Of a stretch of DNA of 64,000 nucleotides, positions 1 through 8,389 are shown one piece after another (the stretch's first letter is position 1; each line of letters starts with the position of its first letter). Below the pieces are notes generated by a model. It was not told the origin of the DNA, made no database searches, and saw nothing but the letters and a program-made list of their open reading frames with translations. The DNA lies in the NCBI RefSeq assembly GCF_049800675.1, contig NZ_JBLOOT010000003.1, forward strand, positions 1-64,000, given 5' to 3'. The translations under genes were made by a program, and so were the position numbers. The DNA comes from Cauispirillum nitrogeniifigens. Lineage in GTDB: Bacteria; Pseudomonadota; Alphaproteobacteria; Rhodospirillales; Rhodospirillaceae.

Positions 1-166
1 GCCGCTTGGCCTCCGACACCTCCATGCCGCCGTACTTGGCCTTCCACTTGTAGAAAGTAGCGTCCGAGATGCCGTGCTTGCGGCACACGTCCGCCGTCTT
101 CGCCCCAGCCTCCTGCTCCTTCAGGATGCCGATGATCTGCTCCTCGGTGAAACGGCTGCGCTTCAT
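1..166 (-). CDS. IS3-family transposase OrfA, N-terminal part
   Basis: This is the first 55 codons of the helix-turn-helix OrfA subunit of an IS3-family transposase; the rest lies left of the window. The protein begins MKRSRFTEEQIIGILKEQEA and continues through DVCRKHGISDATFYKWKAKY, the near-invariant opening of IS407/IS51-type OrfA proteins, which binds the terminal repeats. The ATG at 166 is preceded by about 70 bases of IS leader. In this family OrfA is joined to the DDE-domain OrfB by programmed frameshifting, which cannot be checked here. The family call is secure; activity of the element is unknown. Confidence 0.92.
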   Translation of the reverse strand, partial: MKRSRFTEEQIIGILKEQEAGAKTADVCRKHGISDATFYKWKAKYGGMEVSEAKR

Positions 167-235
167 CTCTGTCCGTCCGTCCTTCCAATGGCCGGACTCT
201 ACTTCAGACTGGAGGAGGATTCCCATGGCAGGTCA
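1..235 (-). mobile_element. IS3-family insertion sequence, right part only
   Basis: The first 235 bases are the transposase-proximal end of an IS3-family element that continues beyond the left window edge. The outer end reads TGACCTGCCATGGG on the minus strand, with the TG start usual for this family, followed after a short leader by the orfA start at 166. The boundary at 235/236 is set by where the interrupted DUF6880-like reading frame stops resembling its family. The other end and the target-site duplication are outside the window, so the group (IS407-like by the OrfA sequence) is inferred. Confidence 0.8.
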
Positions 236-543
236 AGATCGAGCGCGTCTCTCGGATCGGCCTTGGCCACCGTTTCAACGATGGCCCGCCGCTGGGCATC
301 GAGATCGCTGGCGAGGGGCCTGACGCCCTGCCAGTCCAGGAAGGAGCGAGAGCGGGCAATGGTAGTCAGCCGCTCGCACACCTCCTTCGCCAAATCTCCC
401 GGGCTCTGCGTGCCGGCCAGTTCCAACCGTAGCCGCCGCTTGGCCGCCGCGTCTCCCGCACTGAGTTCCATCAGCAGCTCAGCCAAACGCTCGGCCCCGA
501 GGGCTTCCAGGTTCTTGGCGTTGAGGGTCGATTTCGAGGCCAA
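236..543 (-). pseudogene. DUF6880-like protein, truncated by the IS element
   Basis: About 103 codons survive, beginning TTG at 543 (ASKSTLNAKNLEALGAERLA...) and running to ADPRDALDL. This matches my recollection of the DUF6880 N-terminus, a family of several hundred residues of unknown function. At 235/236 the frame runs into the IS end and finishes after about a dozen IS-encoded residues at position 199, so most of the protein is lost. The start lies 24 bases downstream of the ankyrin gene stop, with no gene between, so the two were probably co-transcribed. An in-frame TGA at 568-570 excludes a much longer N-terminus. Confidence 0.7.
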
Positions 544-567
544 TGCACATACACCATTCGCGGTCGA

Positions 568-2808
568 TCATCCTTTCAGAATAGCAAGCACATCTTGGCT
601 CCCAAACCCAGTTGCGATGGCGAGGCAATCGTTACCCTGATCGTCTTTCAAATAAGGCTCTCCGCCGGCATCAAGCAGCAGGCGGAAAGCGTCTGCCGCA
701 TCGGATTCCGCTGCCAGCATTAGTGGGGTCCGGCCAGGCCCCGGCCTGGAATGCCTCCGATTGGGATCCGCGCCATGCTTTAAAAGATGCTCCGCAATTT
801 GAAGATAATGCTCACGAGGGACGCGGGCGGCCTTCTGGACGAGTGCATCAGCAACCAGCCCCATGATCCCCGCACCTTCGGAACCTGCCATCTGCCACCC
901 CGAGACGCGGTCACCCATGGCCCCCGCCCATCCACCGGAATACCGCCGATGGATTTCCCTGTCGTTAGCCGAAGGGAAGGCCATCCGGTGCAGCAAATGC
1001 CCCTTCATCCAACCGGGTCGATAAACGGCGAATCTTTCGACGCAAACATAGAGCGGGGTCTGGGGCGGAAAACCCGCGGGCTGGTCGGCACTTGCCTCCA
1101 TCTCAAGGAGTCTGGACACGACCACGGGATCGCCGAGAAGCACCGAGAGATATAGCGGTGACAACCGCTTTTTCACAGTCAACCGGTCAAGCGTTCCCCT
1201 TTCGTGCGGGCAAGCCAGCAGGAGATCCAGAACTTGACGCCCCCGACCGTCCTCGGCACATTGCAGAGCATTCAGAAGGGCCGACCCCCCTTGCTCGCAG
1301 GGTTTGTTCACATCCGCGCCGGCTTCAAGCAGGCGCCGAACGTCCTCTACTCGGTCCACCGAAGCGAACCAAATCAGTTGAGGTCGGCGATATTTATGTC
1401 CATCGAACGTGGGGATGCTGATTACCCTATCCGGGGCAGTTAGGTCTGGCTTGAGTCGATCGGCGGCGGCTTGATCGAAGGCCCGAAACGGGAGACCTAT
1501 GCCGACGTTGGGCCTTGCTTCCGCCTCATGGAATCGAGATCGGGCGGGAAACAACATGCCAAAGGCCTGATCCAGTTGCTCCACCTCCCAATCAGAAACA
1601 ACCAGCGAATTCTCCTGCGCTTCTGAAAACAACTCAGCAAAAAGCCCAATGGCCAATGCACGATGCTTCAAGCGCTTGATTATTGGTTTCTTGCGCAGGC
1701 GAGCGGCAAGGGAAATACCCTCCTCCAATATTTGCTTTTGGTTTTCTCCCGCCCGGTATAGAGCCTGATTCGCGGCACGCTCATAATAATCGATGGCCTT
1801 ATCCTCATGGCCGGCGAGCACATGCCAGCGCCCCTCGCACCAATCGAGGAAATACCGGGTGCGCCCGTCAGGATCGAGATTGTCCGTCAAGGTCGTGAAG
1901 CGGTCGAGCTCCCTACGGGCAGTCGCCTGGTCGCCTGGCATTTTCGGCCGCGTCCGCGCCAACTTGAAGTTCAAGAGTGGCAGTCCACACTCCTTCAATT
2001 CGGAAAAACGATTTCCTGCCTCAATATTGGCATGAGACAGAATGATTCCAATGTCACGAGGCGGACAGTTCAAGAGTATTTCTTTGCGAACCAGGCCGAG
2101 CAACGATCCGTAACCGGCTTCTTTGGCCTCGCGGCCGAGCCAGACAAGTGCTCGCGCCGTTACTAGCCATTTGCCGAATAGGGCAACGCCCGACTTGCGG
2201 TCTGGTCGCTTTGCCTGCAATTCCCGTTGTACCGGCCGGAGGGAGCCGAAGAAGTCAGGAATCGTATCTCCCCGGCGCCAGCGTCCCACCTCATCGCGTT
2301 TTTGCTTTTCGTCAGGGAATGCAAGGGCGGCTACCTCAAGCCCGAGGGACACTTCCGCCCATCGAAATACGACATCGATTGGGTTGGCGTCATCGCGTAG
2401 GAAATCGCCAAGATCAGGACCGCCGAATTGATCTTTGAGTGAAATCAAGAATGCCGCGATATGCGCGCCGTAAGCGGTTTCAACAAGCAGTGGGGCCGCT
2501 TCCTCCCTCGACAGAGCGTCCATGGAAAGTCGCATCACCATTTCAACATGGCGATCGAGGACGAAATTGACGAATTTACCGACGAAGCTCCCGTAATCCC
2601 GATCAAATTTCCGAAGCGGGTTAACGAGCAGAGCTTCAACTAATTTAGGCCGCAGGCTCCAATCGAAATCTCCCTCTCGGGCCAAACGGTCAAGTTCTTT
2701 TCTGTGTGAGGGATCGGCCGATTTTGTGCCGAATGCTCCGGTCACGATCTGGCAGGCCTCCCCTATCATTGGATAGGGCGGCTTGTTCATATTTGCTTTC
2801 TCAGCCAT
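568..2808 (-). CDS. Large helical protein with C-terminal ankyrin repeats
   Basis: This 746-residue protein has no recognisable enzyme motif. Residues 1-430 look all-helical; a stretch around 330-360 (WCEGRWHVLAGHEDKAIDYYERA) resembles a TPR unit. The C-terminal third carries ankyrin-type repeats: RVEDVRRLLEAGADVN, then degenerate copies, then AEHLLKHGADPN and TPLMLAAESDAADAFRLLLD. Such repeats bind other proteins. The ATG at 2808 lies inside the end of the upstream HicA-like gene (8-base overlap), so translation is probably coupled. The gene is clearly less GC-rich than its surroundings and lies between an IS element and a broken recombinase, which suggests transfer. A role in a toxin or defence module is possible but not shown. 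Confidence 0.75.
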   Translation of the reverse strand: MAEKANMNKPPYPMIGEACQIVTGAFGTKSADPSHRKELDRLAREGDFDWSLRPKLVEALLVNPLRKFDRDYGSFVGKFVNFVLDRHVEMVMRLSMDALSREEAAPLLVETAYGAHIAAFLISLKDQFGGPDLGDFLRDDANPIDVVFRWAEVSLGLEVAALAFPDEKQKRDEVGRWRRGDTIPDFFGSLRPVQRELQAKRPDRKSGVALFGKWLVTARALVWLGREAKEAGYGSLLGLVRKEILLNCPPRDIGIILSHANIEAGNRFSELKECGLPLLNFKLARTRPKMPGDQATARRELDRFTTLTDNLDPDGRTRYFLDWCEGRWHVLAGHEDKAIDYYERAANQALYRAGENQKQILEEGISLAARLRKKPIIKRLKHRALAIGLFAELFSEAQENSLVVSDWEVEQLDQAFGMLFPARSRFHEAEARPNVGIGLPFRAFDQAAADRLKPDLTAPDRVISIPTFDGHKYRRPQLIWFASVDRVEDVRRLLEAGADVNKPCEQGGSALLNALQCAEDGRGRQVLDLLLACPHERGTLDRLTVKKRLSPLYLSVLLGDPVVVSRLLEMEASADQPAGFPPQTPLYVCVERFAVYRPGWMKGHLLHRMAFPSANDREIHRRYSGGWAGAMGDRVSGWQMAGSEGAGIMGLVADALVQKAARVPREHYLQIAEHLLKHGADPNRRHSRPGPGRTPLMLAAESDAADAFRLLLDAGGEPYLKDDQGNDCLAIATGFGSQDVLAILKG

Positions 2809-2995
2809 GGCAGCGCCGCAAATCCCCCAGAAAATTCCTTACCGCACGGCCATCGCTCGGGGTGGAGGGAACGATCACGAATCGTCCATCCGCTGCGACC
2901 AACTTACCGTGCTTCTTACCTCTGCGGAAACTCCACCCTGCCCGCACACGTATTCGTACGATCTTCGCGATATCTTTGTTCTTAGAATAGTGCAT
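2801..2995 (-). CDS. Small HicA-like protein (possible mRNA interferase)
   Basis: This 64-residue basic protein (MHYSKNKDIAKIVRIRVRAG...) resembles the HicA toxin fold, a small dsRBD-like domain that cleaves mRNA. It shows the GW-x-F-RRGKKHGKL pattern with a candidate catalytic His at residue 29, and a VPSTPSD segment. The ATG at 2995 is chosen because GAGGG lies six bases upstream; a TTG four codons earlier has no such site. No HicB antitoxin partner is present. Instead the gene overlaps the ankyrin gene by eight bases. Many proteins of this look are called HicA-like without tested activity, so toxicity is inference. Confidence 0.6.
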   Translation of the reverse strand: MHYSKNKDIAKIVRIRVRAGWSFRRGKKHGKLVAADGRFVIVPSTPSDGRAVRNFLGDLRRCHG

Positions 2996-3020
2996 CGTCA
3001 CCCTCAAAAACTATGGGTAT

Positions 3021-3046
3021 GGGGTGGGAGCGAGCGCTCCCACCCC
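3021..3046 (-). terminator. Perfect 12-bp stem hairpin, terminator or attenuator
   Basis: GGGGTGGGAGCG (3021-3032) and CGCTCCCACCCC (3035-3046) form a perfect stem with a 2-base loop. It lies seven bases after the stop of the SMP-like gene. On the minus strand a run of five T follows about ten bases later, a looser arrangement than a classic intrinsic terminator. The HicA-like gene begins 25 bases further on, leaving little room for its own promoter. Confidence 0.6.
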
Positions 3047-3052
3047 ACGAGG

Positions 3053-3214
3053 CTATTTGCCGCTCCGCGCAGCCGCACGACTGGCGCGGCTCGCGAAACT
3101 GCCCTTGGGGACCTGACCGTCGTTGCTCTTGGCCGTCGCGCTCTGAATACGGGCCGCGTCCGACTTGGTCATTGGGGCTTTGACGGGGGCCGCGGGTGGT
3201 GCATTGGCCGACAT
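3053..3214 (-). CDS. Small SMP-like conserved protein
   Basis: This is a 53-residue Ala/Ser/Lys-rich protein. Its C-terminal half, MTKSDAARIQSATAKS followed by VPKGSFASRASRAA, resembles the short bacterial proteins related to plant seed maturation protein repeats; their function is unknown. The ATG at 3214 is chosen because AGGAG sits seven bases upstream; longer in-frame starts up to 3307 lack such a site. It reads towards the HicA-like and ankyrin genes but a strong hairpin separates them. It has no signal peptide or membrane segment. Confidence 0.6.
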   Translation of the reverse strand: MSANAPPAAPVKAPMTKSDAARIQSATAKSNDGQVPKGSFASRASRAAARSGK

Positions 3215-3547
3215 TCGCATTCTCCTATGATCTGGATTGCCGCACAGCGTAGCGGCATCGAAATCATTGCCATCAGAAGGTTTCGGCGTCGGCTGCGGCG
3301 ATGGCAAAAAATTTTCAAAGAATGCTAAACCCCTGCAGACCCCTCCGGATCCAGACCTTCAAGGAGACAACCTGAAGGTTGGCGGCCCAGCCCCCTGATT
3401 CCATGGGCGTCCCGCGCCCTGTCCGAATCCCATGGAAGCAGACGTTTCAAGGGCGCGCGACAGACGGCGCAGTTCCAATAAGTTGGGTGAGACCACCCCT
3501 ACCCGAAAATCCCTACTCGGCCTCCGCGCCGGCTAGGGAATAGCTGT
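3215..3547. other. Intergenic stretch with no recognised gene
   Basis: About 330 bases between the SMP-like gene and the recombinase remnant. It contains a short inverted repeat (AACCTGAAGGTT near 3370) and mixed-composition DNA, but no convincing reading frame, tRNA or attachment-site core. It presumably holds the promoter for the minus-strand small genes and debris of the mobile element that brought the recombinase. Confidence 0.5.
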
Positions 3548-4185
3548 TCAGCTACAAACTGGGGCACACCAACCAAATGGGTAGAGAAGATTCGTAAGGA
3601 GTACCGCTCCCTCCGCCATCCCATCTTTTCCTCCTTTCTTTTTCAACGGGTTAGCCTCGGATTTGGCTAACCTGCCGGGGTGGTTATCCACCCGCCCGTT
3701 TCCGAGGCGTTCCACCGCCTGGGCGGCAAGCTGCTTCTGGTCGGCGGCGACGGTGTAGCGCTCAATCTCCCTCAGCGACTTGTGGCCGGTGATCGTGGCG
3801 ATCTGCTTGTGCGTGCATCCGGCCCCGGCGAGTCGGCGCGCTGCGGCCTTGCGCAGGCCGTGGGCGCTACAGGCTTGCAGGCCGGCGGACCGCGCGGCGG
3901 CGCCGAACCAGGTACCGAAGCCGGCGGCGCTGAAGGGCTTTCCCTGGGCCGTCATGAGGAAGGCCATGTTGTCGGCCGGCGCCTCCGCCAGGATAGCCAC
4001 CAGTTCGGGGTGCAGCGGTATCCAGAGTTCGGCGCCGGTCTCTTGACCTGGCACACGCGGATCAAGCCGTCCTTGACGTGCTGGCGGCCCATACGCACCA
4101 GGTCGGAACGACACAGCCCGGTGCACAGGGTCAGCGCCAAGCGCTCGCGGGTGCCCACGGGGTACTTCGCTCTTGACCGCGCCAA
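3548..4185 (-). pseudogene. Tyrosine recombinase (phage-type integrase) remnant, frameshifted
   Basis: The catalytic domain of a site-specific tyrosine recombinase is readable in two frames. The first part (4185 to about 4043) carries GTRERLALTLCTGLCRSDLV with the first catalytic Arg. The second part (about 4044 to 3548) carries TGAELWIPLHPELVAIL, then HGLRK (second Arg region), TGHKS and ERYTVA with the catalytic Tyr. The frames meet where a TC dinucleotide appears duplicated around 4039-4044 (GGTCTCTTGACC where GGTCTTGACC would keep the frame). The N-terminal DNA-binding domain is missing. The gene is therefore dead, but marks a past integration next to the low-GC patch. Confidence 0.85.
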
Positions 4186-4201
4186 ACCATCACCGTATTA
4201 G

Positions 4202-4219
4202 TGAGTGATCATTCACTCA
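4202..4219. promoter_or_regulatory. Palindromic TetR-type operator
   Basis: TGAGTGATCATTCACTCA has perfect 7-bp arms (TGAGTGA/TCACTCA) around a 4-base centre, 20 bases before the start of the TetR-family gene. Size, symmetry and position fit an autoregulatory TetR operator controlling both that gene and the acyltransferase gene behind it. That the neighbouring regulator binds it is inference. Confidence 0.7.
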
Positions 4220-4239
4220 TTTATGCATTCGGAGACACC

Positions 4240-4827
4240 ATGGCCCGTCCCGTCGCCATCAAGGACCAACTCGACGACGCCGCCATCCACCTGTTCGCCG
4301 CAAAGGGTGTCGATGCCACATCGATCAAGGACATCGCTGAGGCGGCGGGAGTGTCGCAGGGGGCCCTCTACCGTCACTACAAGACCAAGGACGAAATGGC
4401 CGATCGCCTGTTCGTCAGCCGCTACCTCATGCTGGCCGAGCACCTCGACATCCTGCGGACCGAGGCGGGCTCCCTTCCCCAGGCGCTCGGCGCCATGGTC
4501 GGGGCCTTCTGCGCGCTGTTCGACGACAACGAGCCGTTGTTCCGCTTCCTGCTGCTGTCTCAGCACCGCCACCTCGCCGCCGTCCCGGCGGGCGCCCGCA
4601 CCCCGGTCGAGGTGATCGCCGATACCTTGCAGGACGCCATGGCTGCCGGACACATCCCGGCGGGTCCTCCCGACCTCAAGGCCGCCGCCGTCATGGGCAT
4701 CGTCCTGCAAACTGCGACCTTCCACGTCTACGGTCGCCTCACCGGGGGACTGAAGCCCCTCGCCCCATCGCTCACGGCCGCGTGCCTCGCCGCCGCCCGG
4801 GCGCCCGCCAAACCCACGGAGGCCTAA
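4240..4827 (+). CDS. TetR/AcrR-family transcriptional regulator
   Basis: This 195-residue regulator has an N-terminal helix-turn-helix (DIAEAAGVSQGALYRHYKTK, residues about 29-48) and an all-helical ligand-binding domain. The ATG at 4240 has GGAG six bases upstream; a GTG at 4201 in the same frame would place the operator inside the gene and is rejected. The stop codon abuts the ATG of the acyltransferase fusion (TAAATG), so both form an operon. With a perfect 18-bp palindrome just upstream it is probably autoregulated, and by context it may sense a fatty acyl compound or a membrane-stress signal. The ligand is not visible from sequence. Confidence 0.88.
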   Translation: MARPVAIKDQLDDAAIHLFAAKGVDATSIKDIAEAAGVSQGALYRHYKTKDEMADRLFVSRYLMLAEHLDILRTEAGSLPQALGAMVGAFCALFDDNEPLFRFLLLSQHRHLAAVPAGARTPVEVIADTLQDAMAAGHIPAGPPDLKAAAVMGIVLQTATFHVYGRLTGGLKPLAPSLTAACLAAARAPAKPTEA

Positions 4828-7800
4828 ATGTCCCTCCTCAGCCTCTTCTCCGCGCGCCGTTTCCTGCCGCTGTTCGTCACCCAGTTCCTGGGCGCGCTCA
4901 ACGACAACCTCTTCAAGAACGCCGCCCTCATCTACATTCTGTTCGCCCTCGCGGACCAGTCGGGGATGGACGGCGGCCTGCTCATGCCGGTCGGGGCCGG
5001 GCTGTTCGTTCTGCCGTTCTTCCTGTTCTCGGCGACGGCGGGCCAGATGGCCGACCGCTTCGACAAGGCGAGGATGACCCGCTGGGTCAAGGCCGCCGAG
5101 GTCGGCATCGCCGTAGCGGCAGGCGCCGCCCTCCTGACCGACACCGTGGCGGGCATGATGGCCACCCTGTTCCTGCTCGGCGCCCAGTCAGCCTTCTTCG
5201 GCCCCCTCAAGTACTCCCTGCTGCCCGAGGCCCTGCACAAGGACGAACTCGTCGGCGGCAACGCCCTCTTCGAGGCGGGCACGTTCCTCGCCATCCTCAT
5301 CGGCACCATTGCCGGAGGCGTCCTGGTCATGCTCGACGCCGGGCCACAGATCGTCGCCTTCGCCCTGGTCGCCATCGCCGGGCTCGGCTTTGCCTCTGCG
5401 TTGATGATCCCAAGCACCGGCATCAGCGCCCCGCAGGCCCCGGTCAGCTTCAACGTCCTCAGGGAGACCGGCCGCATCATCGGTGCCGTGCGCTCCGACC
5501 GGCCGCTGCTGCTGTCGATCATGGGCATCAGTTGGTTCTGGCTGATCGGCGCCATTTTCCTGGCCGAATTCCCCGCCTTCGCCAAAGACGTCATCGGCGG
5601 CAGCCCGGCCCTGGTGGTGCTGTTCATGACCATCTTCTCGGTCGGCATCGGCATCGGCTCGATCGCCTGCCAGCGCCTGCTTCAGGGCGAGATCAGCGTC
5701 AAGTTCGTACCGCTGGCCTCCATCGGCATCGCCTTGTTCACCATCGACCTCGCCCTTGCCTCCTCGGCCTTCACCCCGACCGAAGGTGCCTTGCTCACCG
5801 TCGGGCAGTTCCTGTCGACCGTCGCTGGATGGCGCGCCGTCGCCGATCTGACCCTGCTCGCCATCTGCGGCGGCCTCTATATCGTGCCGCTCTACGCCTA
5901 CATGCAGGACCGGGCCTCGGAAGAGCACCGCGCCAGCGTCATCGCCGCCAACAACGTGCTCAACGCCGCCTTCATGGTCGCCGGCTCGCTGGCTGTCACC
6001 GCCCTGCTCGCCATCGGCTTCTCCATCCCCGACGTTTTCCTCGTTGTCGCCGGAGCCTGCGTGGTCGCCGCCGTATACATCTGCTCGATCCTGCCCCAGG
6101 AGCTGTTCAAGTCGGTCGCCGCCTGGGCGTTCCGCCGCCTGTTCAAGGTCGAGGTCACCGGCCTCGAAAAGCTCAAGCGGATCGACGGCCCGGTCGTCAT
6201 CGTCGCCAACCATGTGAGCTGGCTTGACGGCCCCCTGCTCAACGCCTTCCTGCCCGGGCGCATCGCCTTCGCCATCAACACCTTCGTCTTCAAGACCTGG
6301 TGGGGCGGCCTGAGCCGCTATTTCGCGGACATGGTGGCGATCGACCCGACCAACCCGATGAGCACCAAGACCCTGATCCGGGCGGTCGAGAGCGGCCAGC
6401 ATCTGGTCATCTTCCCCGAAGGCCGCCTCACGACCACCGGCTCGCTGATGAAAATCTACGACGGCCCGGCGGTGATCGCCGACAAGGCGGGCGCAACCCT
6501 GGTGCCGGTGAAGATCGACGGGGTGCAGTTCTCCACCCTGAGCCGCCTCCAGGGCAAGCTGCCGCTGCGCCGTTTCCCCAAGGTGACCATCGCCGTCCAG
6601 GACCCGGTCAACCTGGAACTGCCCGAGGGCGTCAAGGGCCGGGCCCGCCGCAAGGTCGCCGCTGAACGCCTCTACCACGTCATGTCCGACATGATGTTCC
6701 AGACCAGGCTCGGCGACCACACCCTGTTCGACGCCTTCCTCAACGCCCGTCAGGCCTATGGCGGCAAGCGGGGCGTCGTCCAGGACATCGAGACCATGCG
6801 CGCGGCCGTCTCCTACGACCGCATCCTGCTCGGCAGCTTCGTTCTGGGCCGCAAGATCGCCGACCATACCGCTCAGGGGGACTATGTCGGTGTCCTGCTG
6901 CCCAACATGGTCGGCGCGGTCGTCACCTTCTTCGCCCTCCAGGCGACCGGCCGCGTCCCGGCCATGCTCAACTTCTCGACCGGCGCCGACACCATGATCT
7001 CCGCCTGCAAGACGGCCAGGATCAAGACCGTGCTGACGAGCCGCAAGTTCATCGAGAAGGCCAAGCTCGACGCCGCCGTCGCCCGCCTGTCGGCGGTCGT
7101 CGACGTCGTCTACCTGGAGGACATCAAGGCGTCGATCTCGCTTGCCGACAGGCTCTATGGCCTGGCTGCCCAGCGCCTGCCCAAGGCGTTCGCCGCCAAG
7201 GTCTCCCCCGATGCGCCGGCGGTCGTGCTCTTCACCTCGGGGTCGGAGGGCGCGCCCAAGGGCGTGGTGCTCAGCCACCGCAACCTGACTTCGAACATGG
7301 CGCAGCTCGCCGCCCGCATCGACTTCGCCCCCACCGACACGGTGTTCAACGCCCTGCCGGTGTTCCACTCCTTTGGCCTGACCGGCGGCACCCTGCTGCC
7401 CATTCTGTCGGGCATCAAGACCTTCATGTACCCGAGCCCCCTGCACTACCGCATCGTTCCAGAGTTGTGCTACGACGTGAACGCGACCATCATGTTCGGC
7501 ACCGACACCTTCCTGTCGGGCTACGGCAAGCACGCCAACCCCTATGACTTCTACTCGGTGCGCTACGTCTTTGCCGGCGCCGAGAAGGTCAAGGACTCCA
7601 CCCGTCACATGTTCGTCGAGAAGTTCGGCCTGCGCATCCTCGAAGGCTACGGCGCCACCGAGACCGCTCCGGTCATCGCCGTCAACACGCCGATGCACTA
7701 CCGCTCGGGCACGGTCGGTCGCCTGCTGCCCGGCATCGAGTTCCACCTTGAGCCGGTTCCCGGGGTCGAGGACGGGCAGCGCCTCAGCGTCAAGGGACCG

Positions 7801-8256
7801 AACGTGATGCTCGGTTACCTCAAGGCCGACCGTCCGGGGGAACTTCAGCCGCCCGCCGACGGCTGGTACGACACCGGCGACATCGTCGCCATCGACGACG
7901 ACGGCTTCGTCCGCATCGTCGGCCGGGCCAAGCGTTTCGTGAAGGTCGCCGGCGAGATGGTCTCCCTGGGCGCGGTCGAGACCGTGGCCGCCGAGGTCTG
8001 GCCGGGCCGGCAGCATGCCGCCGTCGGCATCCCCGACGCCCGCAAGGGAGAACAGGTCGTCCTGGTCACCGACCAGCCGGGGGCGGAGCGCAGCGCCCTG
8101 CTCGCCCACGCCCGCGCCGTCGGCGTCGCCGAACTGATGGTGCCCAAGGACGTCCTCGTCGTCGACAAGGTGCCCCTGCTGGGGACCGGCAAGGTGGACT
8201 ATCCCGCGGTCTCCAAACTGGTGGAACAGACCCTCCTGGAAGCCGCCGCCCCATAG
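4828..8256 (+). CDS. MFS transporter / acyltransferase / acyl-ACP synthetase fusion (Aas-LplT type)
   Basis: This 1142-residue protein joins three activities of lysophospholipid salvage. Residues 1-430 are a 12-helix MFS permease like LplT, which flips lysophospholipids across the inner membrane (it opens LFSARRFLPLFVTQFLGALN). Residues about 445-640 are a PlsC-type acyltransferase with NHVSWLD (His462, Asp467) and FPEGR (529-533). Residues about 655-1140 are an AMP-forming acyl-acyl carrier protein synthetase with FTSGSEGAPKG (802-812), GYGATET (940-946) and YDTGDI (1014). In E. coli aas and lplT are separate genes. All catalytic signatures look intact, so it likely reacylates lysophospholipids at the inner membrane. 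It is co-transcribed with the TetR gene. Confidence 0.9.
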   Translation: MSLLSLFSARRFLPLFVTQFLGALNDNLFKNAALIYILFALADQSGMDGGLLMPVGAGLFVLPFFLFSATAGQMADRFDKARMTRWVKAAEVGIAVAAGAALLTDTVAGMMATLFLLGAQSAFFGPLKYSLLPEALHKDELVGGNALFEAGTFLAILIGTIAGGVLVMLDAGPQIVAFALVAIAGLGFASALMIPSTGISAPQAPVSFNVLRETGRIIGAVRSDRPLLLSIMGISWFWLIGAIFLAEFPAFAKDVIGGSPALVVLFMTIFSVGIGIGSIACQRLLQGEISVKFVPLASIGIALFTIDLALASSAFTPTEGALLTVGQFLSTVAGWRAVADLTLLAICGGLYIVPLYAYMQDRASEEHRASVIAANNVLNAAFMVAGSLAVTALLAIGFSIPDVFLVVAGACVVAAVYICSILPQELFKSVAAWAFRRLFKVEVTGLEKLKRIDGPVVIVANHVSWLDGPLLNAFLPGRIAFAINTFVFKTWWGGLSRYFADMVAIDPTNPMSTKTLIRAVESGQHLVIFPEGRLTTTGSLMKIYDGPAVIADKAGATLVPVKIDGVQFSTLSRLQGKLPLRRFPKVTIAVQDPVNLELPEGVKGRARRKVAAERLYHVMSDMMFQTRLGDHTLFDAFLNARQAYGGKRGVVQDIETMRAAVSYDRILLGSFVLGRKIADHTAQGDYVGVLLPNMVGAVVTFFALQATGRVPAMLNFSTGADTMISACKTARIKTVLTSRKFIEKAKLDAAVARLSAVVDVVYLEDIKASISLADRLYGLAAQRLPKAFAAKVSPDAPAVVLFTSGSEGAPKGVVLSHRNLTSNMAQLAARIDFAPTDTVFNALPVFHSFGLTGGTLLPILSGIKTFMYPSPLHYRIVPELCYDVNATIMFGTDTFLSGYGKHANPYDFYSVRYVFAGAEKVKDSTRHMFVEKFGLRILEGYGATETAPVIAVNTPMHYRSGTVGRLLPGIEFHLEPVPGVEDGQRLSVKGPNVMLGYLKADRPGELQPPADGWYDTGDIVAIDDDGFVRIVGRAKRFVKVAGEMVSLGAVETVAAEVWPGRQHAAVGIPDARKGEQVVLVTDQPGAERSALLAHARAVGVAELMVPKDVLVVDKVPLLGTGKVDYPAVSKLVEQTLLEAAAP

Positions 8257-8389
8257 GAGCCAGGGCGCGACTTCCAGAGTGGGGAACAAGGCTGACTCTT
8301 CGCCTTCCGTGGGCCAGCAGTCTCCGATTGCGGGACTTCCGGTCGTCCGCGATAGTACCTTGATCAGGGCAGGACCATGGGGAATTGGA

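Noticed and set aside
3215..3547. tRNA or attachment site next to the recombinase remnant
   Set aside because: No cloverleaf arms or T-loop (GGTTCGA) could be found in either strand, and no matching repeat at the other side of the island was seen.
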